This document shows, piece after piece, positions 21,236-33,500 of a stretch of DNA of 64,000 bases. The position numbers and the translations under genes are program-made. The DNA is from Elephas maximus indicus. Taxonomy: Eukaryota > Chordata > Mammalia > Proboscidea > Elephantidae. The stretch spans positions 87,600,721-87,664,720 of the forward strand of contig NC_064830.1 in the NCBI RefSeq assembly GCF_024166365.1, given 5' to 3'. The notes below the pieces were generated by a model. That model made no database searches, was not told the origin of the DNA, and worked only from the letters and a program-made list of their open reading frames with translations. Within the stretch, counting starts at the first letter, position 1, and every line of letters starts with the position of its first letter.

Positions 21236-22070
21236 AATATGGGTTTAATTTTTCATTGTTTAATATTGTTGAAAATATACACAGCAGAACATACGTCAGT
21301 TCCACAGTGTGTGTGTACAATTCATTGACATGGGTTACATTCTTCCAGTTGTGCAACCATTCTTCTTTGCCGAATCCTTTCTCCATCATTAACAGAGACT
21401 TGCTGCCCCCTAAGGTTCCTGTCTAACCTTTCAAACAGCTGTTGTCAGTTTGATCCCATATAGATTGTTGTTTAAAAGAACCGAGTGCTCAAGGCAGACA
21501 TTCTTTACTAATTAAGCAGAAGTATTATTTGGTTTAAAGAAGACTTCAGGGGATATTTTTAAAGTTTAAAGAGTATCTCAGACAGTAGTTTTGAGGGTTC
21601 ATCCAGCCTCCATGGCTCCGGAAAGACTGGATTCTATGGAATTTAAAATTCTGTTCTGCATTTTCCCCCTTTTGATCAGGATTCTGCTATAGAATCTTTG
21701 ATCAAAACATTCAGTACGGTAGCCAGGCACCAGCCAGTTCTGCTCTCATGGCAAAGGAGGCAGTTGTTCATGGAGGCAATTAGCCACACATTCCATTTCC
21801 TCCTCCTATTCCTGACTCCTTCTCCCTCTGTTGCTCCAGGTGAATGAAGATCAACTGTTATACATTGGACAGCCACTTGCAAGCTTTTAACACTCCAAGC
21901 ACCAGACTAGGAGGTAGAAGAGAAACACTAAAAATGATATTAGGCCAGTTAACTGAGATGTCTCATGAAACCATGACCCTAAGCCTCCAAACTAAGAATC
22001 TAGATCCCATGAGGTGTTTGGTTGTACATTAGCAGCCTCAGCAGCTGCTTTTTTTTTTTTGTAAAAATGT
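21236..22070 (-). repeat. Interspersed repeat of about 800 bases, family not recognised (copy 1)
   Basis: On the reverse strand it matches 31054-31857 over most of its length. Shared blocks are AGCTGCTGAGGCTGC, ATCATGGTTTCATG-like phrases, TATATGGGATCAAA, AGGGGGCAG and the TGTGTA end followed by CAACAA. It has an A-tract just before the AGCTGCTGAGGCTG head. It could be the 3' part of an afrotherian retrotransposon. Confidence 0.6.
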
Positions 22071-22439
22071 CTATCGCACAACATCAGAATACACATTTTA
22101 GGAAGCTGACTGCTGGCAGGGAAGAGGATGAGCAGGCCAGGAGACGTGCTGGGGGCCAGGGGGCTAATCCAGGTATGTGCCTGAATGAGGGCAGGGCCAG
22201 TGGGCCTGGAGAAAGGGCAAACAGCTACTTAGGGAGTGGACTCAGCAGGGCTCTGTGATCAATTACTTGTGAGATTGTTTATTCCCCTATCTGGCATTAC
22301 TAATACCTGATTTTTTATATAAAAATTTTGTATAATTTTTTATATAAAGCTTTTACTCCAAATAACTCCACTGAATTATAACCACTGAAGGTAGGCATAA
22401 AATAGGAATGTCACCCCGCCCAGTGCATTCACCATTCAC

Positions 22440-22572
22440 CATTACTGGGGAGTAGCAGTGCGTGACTACAGAGGAGCCATAACTCAAGAGGGCCACGTGG
22501 TTGACTCACACCCTTGCTCCCCACCAAGAGGGATTGTGCAGCTCCAGCTCCCTTCAGCGGCCCAGCTGTACT
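22440..22572 (+). repeat. Local duplication, copy A, left part
   Basis: CTCAAGAGGGCCACGTGG through CAGCGGCCCAGC matches 24570-24655. The copy is broken at 22573 by an LTR and resumes at about 24150. Confidence 0.75.
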
Positions 22573-24145
22573 TGTATGGATTGAATTGTGTCCCCCAAAA
22601 ATATCTGTCAACTTTGCTAGATCATGATTCCCAATATTGTGTGATTGTCTACAATTTTGTCATCTGATTTCCCTATGTGTTGTAAGTCCTATCGATATGA
22701 TGTAATCAGATGGATTAGAGGCAGTTATATTGATGAGATCTACAAGATTACATAGTGTCTTAAGCCTATTTTTTTTTTATTATTATGCTTTAAGTGAAAG
22801 TTTACAAATCAAGTCAGTCTCTCAAATAAAATCTTATACACACCTTGCTATGTACCCCTAGTTGCTTTCCCCCTAAAGAGACAGCACACGCCTCTTCTCC
22901 ACCCTCTATTTCCGTGTCCATTCAGCCAGGTTCTGACCCCCTCTGCCTTTTCATCTCCCCTCCAGACAGGAGCTGCACACGTAGTCTCATGTGTCTACTT
23001 GATCCAAGAAGCTCACTTCTCACCAGTATCATTTTCTATCCCATAGTCCAGTCCAATCCCTGTCTGAAGAGTTGGCTTTGGGAATGTTTCCAGTCTTGGG
23101 CTAACACAAGGTCTGGGGACCATGACCTTCGGGGTCCTTCTAGTCTCAGTAAGACCATTAAGTCTTGTCTTTTTACGAGAATTTGAGGTCTGCATCCCAC
23201 TGCTCTCCTGCTACATCAGGGATCCTGTTGTGTTCCCTGTCAGGGCAAGTCAATGGTTGTAGCTGGGCACCATCTAGTTCTTCTGGTCTCAAGCTGATGC
23301 AGTCTCTGATTTTTGTGGCCCTTTCTGTCTCTTGGGCTCATAATTACCTTGTGTCTTTGGTGTTCTTCATTCTCCTTTGCTCCAGGTGGGTTGAGACCAA
23401 TTGATGCATCTTAGATGGCCGCTTGCTAATGTTTATGACCCCAGACGCCACTCTCCAAAGTGGGATGCAGAATGTTTTTTTAATACATTTTATTATGCCA
23501 ATTGACCAAGATGTCCCCTGAAACCATGGTCCCCAAACCCCCGCCCCTGCTATGCTGGCCTTTGAAGCATTTGGTTGTATTCAGGAAACTTCTTTGTTTT
23601 TGGTTTAGTCCAGTTGTGCTAACCTCTCCTGTATTGTGTGTTGTCTTTCCCTTCACCTAAAATATTGTCTACAATCTGATTAGTGAACACCCCTCTCCCT
23701 CCCTCCCTCCCCCTCTCGTAACCATCAAAGAATATTTTCTTCTCTGTTTAAACTGTTTCTTGAGTTCTTATAATAGTGGTCTCATACAATATTTGTCCTT
23801 TTGCCACTGACTAATTTCACTCAGCATAATGCTTAGGCCAATCTCTCTTGAGATATAGAAGAGGGAAGCGAGCAGAGAGATATGGGGACCTCATACCAGC
23901 CAGAAAGCAGTGCCGGGAGCACAGCACGTCCTTTGGACCTGAGGTTCCTGTGCGGAGAAGCTCCTAGGCCAAGGGAAGATTGATGACATGGACCTTCCTC
24001 CAGAGCCGACAGAGAAAGCTTTCCTCTGGAGCTGACTCCTTGAATTTGGACTTGTAGCCTACAAGACTGTGAGAGAATAAATTTCTCTTTTTAAAGCCAT
24101 CTACTTGTGGTATTTCTGTTATATCAGCATTAGATGAGTAAGACA
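22573..24145 (+). mobile_element. Solo LTR (ERVL-MaLR-like), split by an L1
   Basis: The left part, 22573-22768, begins TGTATGGATTGAATTGTG. The right part, 23832-24145, ends GAGTAAGACA and has AATAAA near its end. Between them lies an antisense L1. Its close relatives at 26726, 52268 and 52901 show the unbroken form. The family call rests on the TG...CA ends, the 5-base duplications of sister copies and similarity to MaLR LTRs as I know them. Confidence 0.7.
22769..23831 (-). mobile_element. L1 3' fragment, antisense, inside the LTR
   Basis: It starts with a T-tract and TGCTTTAAGTGAAAGTTTAC, the reverse of the local L1 3' end, and runs to CACTCAGCATAATG. The flanks CTTAAGCCTA (22759-22768) and CTTAGGCCAA (23832-23841) are a worn target duplication. 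Confidence 0.85.
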
Positions 24146-24149
24146 CTTA

Positions 24150-24350
24150 ACGATTCCATCTATCCCGACTGGCAGGTCCCACTTCTGCTTGAGCCACTGT
24201 TGAAGAATTATACTAGAACGCAGAGTGATTCTGAAGTCAGGGACTAGAGGAAAAATTCATTAAAACACAACCTTGAGGCCTGGCTGCCTCAAGCAAATGT
24301 CCCCCATCAGATGGGATAAACACAGAAGATGAAATCTTACATCCTATTGT
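24150..24350 (+). repeat. Local duplication, copy A, right part
   Basis: ACGATTCCATCTATCC through AATTCATTAAAACACAA matches 24656-24780 closely. It continues copy A beyond the LTR insertion. Confidence 0.75.
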
Positions 24351-24554
24351 CAAGGCTCAAGTGTTGCCAGTAATCTCAGCTTCCGGGCTAGCTTTTCCTC
24401 TATGAGTAATGTGGGCTCTGAAGGTGGGCTTGGATGAAAGGAGAGGTAGCGTGCACGAGGACCCCAGCCATACATCCAGCCAGCTCATCAGGTATGGAGA
24501 GGGCCTGCTCAAGACCAAAAGTCCTGCGCTAGACACTGAAGACATGTCTCTGGG

Positions 24555-24790
24555 CCAGATGGCCCCTGCCCTCAAGAGGGCCGCATGGCTGACTCACCCC
24601 TGCCCCCCGCCAAGAGGGGCTGTGCGGCTCCAGCTCCCATCAGCGGCCCAGCCTCACGATCCCATCTGTCCCAGCTGGCAGGTCCCACTTCTGCTTGAGC
24701 CGCTGTTGAAGAATCGTACTATAATGTAGAGTGATTCTAAAGTTAGCGACTAAAGGAAAAAATTCATTAAAACACAAACTTTTATGGTGT
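24555..24790 (+). repeat. Local duplication, copy B, unbroken
   Basis: It matches the left part of copy A (22480-22566) and then the right part (24152-24275) without interruption. It therefore shows the sequence as it was before the LTR insertion. Confidence 0.75.
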
Positions 24791-25239
24791 TTAATGTTAC
24801 CTTGGAGGGAGGAGGGAGGAGGGCCGAGGGGCAGATTGACAATAAAGATAATGCAGATGGTAGTTAAGTGCTGTGAAGGGTTAGAAAATGGCAGCAGGGG
24901 ATGGATTGGTTGGGACATAATTCTTCGGTAGTTGAGATCTGAATAGAAGCCTGAATGAGCAGGAGTCCAGAATTGCCCGTGAGATTTGAGGAAAAAGCTC
25001 CCAACAGTAGGTACAGAAGACCTCACCCAGGAAAGTCTTGGGAGAACAAGGCAGCAGCCCATGGGGCTGGAGCAGAGGGAGTGCAGGAGAGTGGGGATGG
25101 AGAGAAAGCAGGGTGGGGAGGTGGAGGGGCTGGACTGAGTAGGCGTTAGCAGCCGTGGAAGGGAGTCTAGATCATACAAGCAGTGGGAAGGCGCCACAGT
25201 GCTGGGTAGGGGAATGGCATGATCTGATTGTGCTGCTGT

Positions 25240-25560
25240 CATGTTCATACACTTCAAATACAGCTGAGTCCTAGTTGGTGACCAGTAAGCCTCTGAGGGA
25301 CACTGTTGTGTGTCCACCTGTGACCACTCTCTCCTGCCCCAGTTCCTTTCACATAGATTCCAACACAAACTTCCTAAAATACGCATCTTATCTCCTCACT
25401 CCTGGGCACTCTCCAGCTAAAACTCAAACATAAAATTCTAAACTCCTCAATCTGGCATTCAAGGCCTTTGTGGCCTGGCGCCTGCCTGTCTTACCTGCAC
25501 AACCTCCTCTTCCACTGCTCTGCTCTCCTGTTAACACCCTTGACTCTGTCAGTTCAAGAA
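25240..25560 (-). repeat. L2-like LINE remnant, antisense
   Basis: ATTCAAGGCCTTTGTGGCCTGG followed by CTGCACAACCTCCTC is the usual antisense L2 phrase. Confidence 0.6.
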
Positions 25561-25979
25561 TTACCGACTGGACCAGTGCAACTCACTGCCAGGCCCTTCC
25601 CCACAGACAGAAGTATGGGTGCTTGGTGATATCACTGGAGCCAGATCAAGCCTCTCCTGAAGCTAGCCCTGCCTCTAGCCAAGTCCTTCCTTGTTTAAGC
25701 CAGTTTGAGTCGGGTTTTCTGTCACTTACAATTGAAGGATGTGCCTGACTGATATCGAGGTAGAGGAGGAGAGGAAGAGGACAAGGAATTACAATAGTGT
25801 GGCAAGTGTGATGATGGAGAAAGTGCAGGGAGATGGACAGGGAGCCGGACGTGGTGACAATCTACTAGTCGGGCAAAGGAAGAGGCAGAAGAGGGGAGAG
25901 TATCCAGGCAGAGAGAATAACGTGCAAAGGCGCAGAGGTGAGAAACAGGACGTCTCATTTAGGATCTGAAAGAAATACT

Positions 25980-26300
25980 GTATTGCTGAAAAGCCAGGAA
26001 GGGAGAAGCAGAAAGAGAAGCAAAGGCCTCACCATCTGGGTCATGTGAGTCCTGTTAGAGTTTAGACCCAACCCCTTGGCCAGTGGGAAGCCAAAGGGTC
26101 TTCAGCAGGGCAGTGACATGTTCGGACCTGCACTGTGGGAAGATCACTCCACGAAAGCAGACTGGAGGAGCCAGGATCAGCACAAAGCTGTTGCAGAGGT
26201 GGAGGTGGGACAGTGGGACCCGGCCTAGGGCAGGAGCCGTGGGTCGGAGGGCCACTTGGCAGGTGAACTGGACTGGATTAGGTGACTGAGTTCATGCAGG
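25980..26300 (+). repeat. L2-like LINE remnant
   Basis: GGCCAGTGGGAAGCC, CAGGGCAGTGACATG and GGAAGATCACTCC follow L2 order. Confidence 0.5.
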
Positions 26301-26725
26301 AGGACCAGGAGGAGGAGGCATTTAGGCTGCCTCTCCAGCTTCTGGCAAGAGCAGCTGGATGGGCAGGGCTGCCACTCACGAGAGGATGCACAAGGGACCC
26401 AGGGAGGAAAAGCACAAGTGTAGCCGAGCCTACCGGCCTTGTGCCCGCTCAGGCCAGCTGTGCCTCAGCAAGAGGAGTGTCCAGATTCCAGGCAGGCCAA
26501 GGCCAGGGCTCAAAAGTCCAGACTATAGCTGGCCAGGTCTCGATGGGATGAATGACCAAAGCTGGGGACTGTGGCAAAGTTGCCCTGGCCGAGTACCGTG
26601 AGCTGCCCTGAGCAGTGGTGGCTTCGGTACTGTCATGCAGGGGAGCTCTGCTAACATTACCTGCTTGGAGCCAAAACCAAGGACTCTGAGTTCTCATCTG
26701 AACTCCAGGAAAAAAGGAAGGGCCA

Positions 26726-27247
26726 TGTCATGGATTGAATTGTGTTCCCCAAAAATGTGTGTCAACTTGGTTAGGCCATGATTCCTAGCACTGTGATTGT
26801 CCACCATTTTGTCATTTGATGTGATTTTCCTGAGTGTTGTAAATCCTACCTCTCTGATGTTAATGAGGCAGGATTAGAGGCAGTTATATTAATGAGGCAG
26901 GACTCAATCTACAAGATGAGGTTGTGTTTTAAGCCAATCTCTTTTGAGATATAAAAGAGAGAAGCAAGCAAAGAGACATGAGGACCTCATACCACCAAGG
27001 AAGCAACCACCGGAGGCGGACCGCATCCTTTGTACCCAGGATTCCTGTGCTGAGAAGCTCCGAGACCAGGGGAAGATTGATGACAAGGACCTTCCTCCAG
27101 AGCTGACAGAGACAGAAAGCCTTCCCCTGGAGCTGGCACCCTGAATTCGGACTTGCAGCCTACTAGACTGTGAGAGAATAAATTTCTGTTTGTTAAAGCC
27201 ATCCACTTGTGGCATTTCTGTTATAGCAGCACTAGACAACTAAGACA
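26726..27247 (+). mobile_element. Solo LTR with target duplication (ERVL-MaLR-like)
   Basis: It begins TGTCATGGATTGAATTGTG and ends CAACTAAGACA. It is flanked by a perfect 5-base duplication, GGCCA, at 26721-26725 and 27248-27252. AATAAA near 27177 is its own polyadenylation signal on the plus strand. No internal retroviral sequence remains. Confidence 0.8.
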
Positions 27248-27289
27248 GGCCACAACACAGAGAGAGGCACAGACCATAGACAGAGGTCG

Positions 27290-27453
27290 CGGCAACTGCT
27301 TCATACAGTTTTATTCCAAACCGATTAATAAGTGAACATAAAAAATAAGAGAGGTGATTCGTGTGACATGTGAAGCCCCGAGTGCCTCTCTTCCAAGCAT
27401 GGCTGTGCCGGTCATCTTCCTGGAGGCAGGGTGCCCCACGGCCCTGTGCACCG
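27290..27453 (-). other. NSMCE1: NSMCE1 3' UTR and polyadenylation signal
   Basis: The reverse strand has AATAAA at 27310-27315, about 140 bases past the stop codon, in the context GGAATAAAACTG. The cleavage site should be near 27285-27295. Confidence 0.75.
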
Positions 27454-27533
27454 CTAATGCTGCCTGGCACGCAAGGACTTTTTGTTTGATGAGGAGGTGC
27501 CAGCCTCCCTCTCCTTCTCAGGGTTGAAGATCT
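27454..27533 (-). CDS. NSMCE1: NSMCE1 exon 8 (last coding exon)
   Basis: The acceptor is GTACACAG|AGAT and the stop TAG is at 27456-27454. It encodes the basic tail ending [10 protein letters not shown]. Confidence 0.93.
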
Positions 27534-30500
27534 CTGTGTACAGAAAGGCCCGGGAAGACACTGTGAATGGCAGGGCTGGCTGCACAGCAGCTCACAACCA
27601 CAGCTACATGGCCTGGGCCCCAGGATTCTGCATCATGTCTGTGGCATTTGTCACTGCTAATCCTCCTACCCACCCTGTGAGAAAGGCAGAATTAGCCCTA
27701 ATCTACACTCAACGAACTGAAGGAGCTGTGTGTGTGATGGCTGCCAGAGAGCCTTTACTAGACCAGATCCTCACATGCCTTGGAATTTCTACCGGGTTCT
27801 AGAAAGCCGTTTGGAAATGTGCAAGCAAGTCGGCCTAGAGGCTGCTTCAGCTTAGGGGACTTGGGTCCTGTTAAAGTGGAAACACACGTGCTATGGGACC
27901 CTTCTAAGGGCTGCCTGTTTCCAGTGCCTTCTCAGTGCCAGGGGCCAGATGCTGGAGGCTGGGCCATGAGTTCTTCAGGACTACGAACCTGGTATCTCGT
28001 GGGGCCAGCAGTCGTTACAGTGGGGGCAGCGTGGTTCAGAACTGGACCGGAAATACTTGGCCACGCAGGGCAAGTGCATCCTGATCCCGCAGGTCTCGCA
28101 GCTCTGACCCTGCAACGAGAAAGGCTGGTGGTGAGTCCCTGCGCACACCTCTGTGTCTCACAGATCTTCAGGGAAGTTGCCAGGAAAACATCCAGCTGGT
28201 TACATATTTTTATCTTCCAGGCCCCAACTTAATAATGATAATAATACCAAGAGTCCTTAGTGTTTTAGCAAAGAATTCAGATCAAGTTAATGCCGGCAAC
28301 CCTATGAGAAAAAGCGAAAGACTCAAGGCCGGAGCCCGTGGCATCAGCAGGCCAGCCCAGCAGAGCAGCAGGGCCGCCCCAGGTACTCTCGAGCTGTGCA
28401 CGTGCGGGCCCTGCACACGCAGATCCTGCAGATGGTGCAAACTGCGACAACCCTGCAGAAAGGCAGCCAGCAGTGTGGATCGAAGGCTAGAAAAGCACAT
28501 GCACTCTTTGCCCCAGAAACTCCACTTCTAGGAAATAATCAACAAGTGCCCAAGGATCAGGGAGCAAAGAGGCCTATCACAGCGTCATGTACAACTGCAA
28601 AAAAGCAGAAATTTAAAAGGAGACGCCAACGTCCAGGACTAGTCCAGTGATTGTAAAGCTTCACAGAACGACAGCATGCAGAATAAAACCCATGGCCTAG
28701 AGGAACACTGAAAAACAGAGAATGGCGTTCACCACATAACTTTTTATGAAGGACTTATGAGAGCAGTTCTGATGAAAAATAAAACAAAGAACGCTTGGAT
28801 TAGACAAGAGGAAGCAGGGAGGAGAAAAGGGTGCACTCGTGTAGGCACAGCGAGGCGCGACTCCCTCGATCTGCTGACTCAGAGGATCTGTGGGCAGCGC
28901 CGAGGTCCCAGCAAGGAGGAGAACTCCGGGCAGGAGCAGTGGCGAGCCCCGCCCACTGCCGCACAGTACCTGGATGAGGAGGCTGTGGCAGATGTTGCAC
29001 ATCTTCACGGAGTCAGGGTATGTCGCCCGGATGTACTGCTCCATCTCCAGGATGGCCCGGCTGTGCAGGGTGAACTCCCCTTCTTTCTGCAGGGACAGTG
29101 ATGGGAGGTGCCATCTCAGGCCACTGGCACACCAGGCCCGTTCCTGCTCAGGGTTCTGTTCAGGCTGTTCCCTCTGTGGTTCCCTAGCGCAGGGCCTAGG
29201 ACACGTCACCGGGTCTGGATATCCCTCTCCTCTGCAGGCTTCCCCAGTGCCAGGCAAGAGATTGTGCCTAAAAGGAAATGGAGAGGACGGCCTCCGCGCC
29301 CTCTCCACGCCCCCCCACCCCCCCGCCCCCAGCCCTCACAGACCAGAGCCACTCAATCTGCACAGCAGCCCACAAGCAAGGCAGCACTGTCCCTGCCTTT
29401 CACAGACGAGGACACTGAGGCCAGGAAAGGACAGGCAGTCTCCCAGAGGCTCAAACCCAAGACACCCCTCCCAGAGTGTCTGTTCCTGCCACCCTTCTCC
29501 CAGCGCACCCCTCCCCACTCCCCAAAAGCATCACACCAGATACCTCAGCTGCAGCACTGAACCCGCCCACCTCGCTTTACAGGGGACCCTGGAAACTGAG
29601 TCCAGAGACAGCAGGAGCAGCCCCAAATCACATGGTGGGCACAGGGCCTCGAACGGAAGCCAGGCCTCCGGGTTCCCACATCAGGGCCCAGTCCACGTAC
29701 CCTGCAGCCTGCAAACCCAGGAAAGCCCAGAAGCACGTAGACAATGTGGCAGCTGTGGCCAACTCTATCGCCAAGTTACAGGAAAGAGGCAGGACTGAGC
29801 GAAACCCAGTACAGAGGGCAAAGCCTCAAATGCAACAGGAGCCCCTGTAAATTCATTTTATGTTTCATCAAAGTCAACTAATGAGCTCACACCACACACA
29901 AAAACAAATTCAAAATGGGTTGAGGACCTAAATGTGCAAACTAAAACCATAAAATTCTTAGAAGAAAATGCAGGGGCAGTGCAGTCAGGCCTAGCTTTTA
30001 ACAATGGGCTATCTGATATAATAACAAAAGCACAAACAGCAAAAGACAAGTAAATGTGACCTCATAAAAATGAAAAACTTTTGTCCATCAAAAGAAGTTG
30101 CAACAAAAGTGCCAAGAGAAGCTACAGACTGGGAGAATATCTTCAGAAACTGTGTATCTGATAAGAATCTAATAACCAAAATATATAGGAAATTTCAACA
30201 ACTTAACAAAAAGACAAACAACCCAATCATAAAATGGGCAAAGGACTTGAACAGATATGTCGACAGAGGACATTCAAGTGGCCACCAAACACATGAAAAG
30301 ATGTTCAACATCATTAACCATCAGAGAGAGGCAAGTTGAAACCACAGTTGCACACTGTTTCACTCCCACTAGGACGACTAAGTTAAAAAATAATAATATA
30401 GCAAATGTCACCGAGGATGCGGGGAAATTGGAACCCTGATCCACTGCTGGTGGGAATGCAAAATGATACAGCCGTTATAGAAAACAGTGTGGTGTTTCCT

Positions 30501-33500
30501 CAGAAAACTAAAAATGGAAGTACCACATGACCCAGCACTTCCACACCTAGGTATATACCCAAAAGGCTTGAAAGCAGAGACTCAAACAAAGACTGTTATA
30601 CCAGCGTTCACTGCAGCACTATTCACAATAGCAAAAGATAGAAACAACCTAAATGCCCATCAACAGATGAAGGGATAACTAAAATGTGGTACTTACATAC
30701 AATGAAATACTACTCAGCCAGTAAAAGAAGTCTTGATACATGCTACAGTATGGATGGAGCTGGAAGACATTATACTAAGTGAAATAAGTCAATCACAAAA
30801 AGACAAACATCGTATGGCCTCACTTACACAAAAAGACAAGAAAAGGAAATGTGTAGAGACCAGGATTAAATAGTGGTTACCATGTGTGGGAGGGAGGGGG
30901 AAAAGAGGGGAGTTAATGAAGAAATACTGCATTGATTAAGCGTCGGGTTGCACAACCAATTATTGTAATTGCTGTCAATAAGTTGTACACCTATAAAAAG
31001 TTGAATTGGCAAACATTGTTCAGGAGAGATATTTAGAACAAAGACAAAAAAAAAAAGTAGCTGCTGAGGCTGCTTATGTACAACCACGCACCTCATGGGA
31101 TTTGGTTCCTTGGCTTGAAAGTCTAGGGTCATGGTTTCATGGGACATTCCAGTTATTTTAGTGCTTCTGTTCTACCTCCTACTTAACTGGGTAGTGCCTG
31201 GGGTCCTAAAAGCTTGCAAGCAGCCATCCAAAGTACAACAATTGGTCTTTATTTGCCTGGTGCAACAGAGGAAGGAGGAGGGTCAGGAACAGGAGAAGGA
31301 TGTGGAATGTATAGCTAACTGCCTCCATGAACAACTGCCTCCTTTGCCGTAAGACCAGAACCGGAAGGTGGCCAACTACCATTACTGAACATTTTGATCA
31401 AAGACTCTACAGAAGAATTCTAATTAAAAGGGGCAAAATGGAGAACAAAATCGCAAATTCTTATGAACTCCAGACTTTCTGGAGCCATGGAGGAGGGAAG
31501 AATGAACCCCTGAAACTATTGCCCTGAGATATTCTTTAAACGTTAAACCATAAATATTCCCTGAAGTCTTCTTAAAACCAAATAGTCTAGTTTAATGTCT
31601 GCCTTGAGCGTTATGCTCTTTTAAGGACTATCTATATGGGATCAAATTGACAACAGCAACTCAAAAGATCAGATAGAAGCATTAGGGGGCAGTGAGATTA
31701 TGTTAATGGGGCAGGAACAACTCAGAAAAGAGGGTGAGAATGGCTGCCCAACTCAAAGAATGTCATCAACGTCACTGAACTGTATACGCAGAAATGGTTG
31801 AACTGGTGCATGTTCCACTGTGTACATTCTCAACAACAACAACAACAACAACAAAAGGACTCTTCCCAGGGCGCTGCAGCTGAGGGAGGCCAGCAGGTTG
31901 GGTTTTGCAGCACCCACTCGCTCAGCAGCGCCTGCCTGACCCACCATCTCACCAGAGCTCAGAGCTGCCCCTGAAGAAGGCAGTACTACCATCTCCATTC
32001 TACTGATGAAGAAGCAGGAGCCTGGATTCCCAACTCAGATCCAACAGACTCCACAGATGTGGCCTTCCCACCCTGTCACCCAGCCTCCCTGAGCACAGAG
32101 GGCTGGGGCAAAGGGAAAGTCTAACACTAAATAAAGTCAGAGGACATCCCTGCAGCCTGTGCAACTCATAACATGACAATGTCAGTCTATGCACGATGTG
32201 AATGATAACTCGCCGGTCAAAAGCAGGACCCAGAGGGTGAACTAGAATGTTACAGAGTTAGCACTAGGGGGTGAGAAAACAGGTCACTTTCAATGTGTTT
32301 CTTTTTGCATATTGATAGTTTCTAATCTTTCTGTAATGAGCAAATATCTCTTACACCCCAAAGAAAAATTGTGACAAAGCAATCGATAGGGAGCAGCAGT
32401 CACCCAAACTGAGGTCTGAACTCAGGTTCTGCCCCCAGTGAGCTGCATTTTGTTCAGCTAAAACTCAGGGCACTCCATCGTCGGCGGCGGGCAGCTGGGA
32501 GGACTCAAGTGCATGATGCACGTAGATGTGCCAGGAGATCCCGGCACAAGCCAGGAGCTCAGTGAACGTGGGTCCCTCCGCATCCTCACCTTGCCCTCTC
32601 CTGCCTTTCTCCTCCTATCGGGCACCTCAGGAACTGACTATTTCGGGTCAGGTCACCAGGGATGGGTCCACCCCATTTAGATATCAGTAGCTCAGGCCAC
32701 TATAACTGTGACAACCCAGAAGCAAGCCCTCCCTGAAAAGGAAGTGATGGATCGCAGCAGCCACAAGCAGCAGCCTCCAGCCACAGATCCGACCACCAAG
32801 TGAGAAGGTTCCGGGACGACACAGAACACATCCTACACGGTCACAGAAACTCGTGGGGGCAGGGTGCAATAAAATGGGCAGAAGCTGAGCATGCCTGGCT
32901 CCTGGCTTTCTTGGAAACAGTGGTTCCTTTTTGGAAAAGGAGCTGAAACGTTTGTTCTGCTCCTATCACTAGGACTAGGACATGGAAGGGTGTCTAGAAA
33001 CTTCAGCCTGCAGTGTGGTGCTTTCACAGATCTCCACAGTTCCCTCTCAAAAAGTTCTTCTCTACTTCCTCTTTGCTCCTTAAGGGTAAGTGTCTAAGTG
33101 AAAGAGTCCAAGAGCACTGGTCCTGAGTAATATAATGTTGATAATAACAATGATGATGATAGCAGAGAACTTTGCAAGCTTACTACAAGTGCCAGGTGCC
33201 CCACAACGAGCACTTTACATCCACTGTCTCACTCCTTAGGTCCCTGGGTGGTGCAAGCAGTTTGCAGTCAACTACTAGCCTAAAGGTTGGAGGTTCAAAC
33301 CCACCCAGCAGTGCCACAGAAGAAGGCCTGATGATCTGCTTGCATTAAAGATTATAGCCAAGAAAGCCCTACAGAGCAGTTCTGCTCTATAACACATGGG
33401 GTTGCCATGAGTCAGAACTGATTTAATGGCAACAGTTCTGGTTTATGTCTCACTTCTGCTGTTACAGGCCTCAAAGTAACACTTATTCTCCTCTCACAGA

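Larger units (their letters stand above)
18657..27289. other. KDM8-NSMCE1 intergenic region and KDM8 3' UTR of unknown length
   Basis: The two genes converge here. No canonical AATAAA is seen on the plus strand in the first kilobase after the KDM8 stop, so the UTR end cannot be placed. The region carries MIR, L1, LTR and other repeats listed separately. In 20336-21235 and 26301-26720 I recognise nothing. Confidence 0.7.

Noticed and set aside
24640-25386. Minus-strand frame of 248 codons
   Set aside because: It crosses the duplicated segment and L2-like sequence and shows no domain.
28890-29798. Plus-strand open frame of 302 codons
   Set aside because: It lies antisense over NSMCE1 exon 6 and flanking intron, has no recognisable domain, and reflects GC-rich sequence with few stops.
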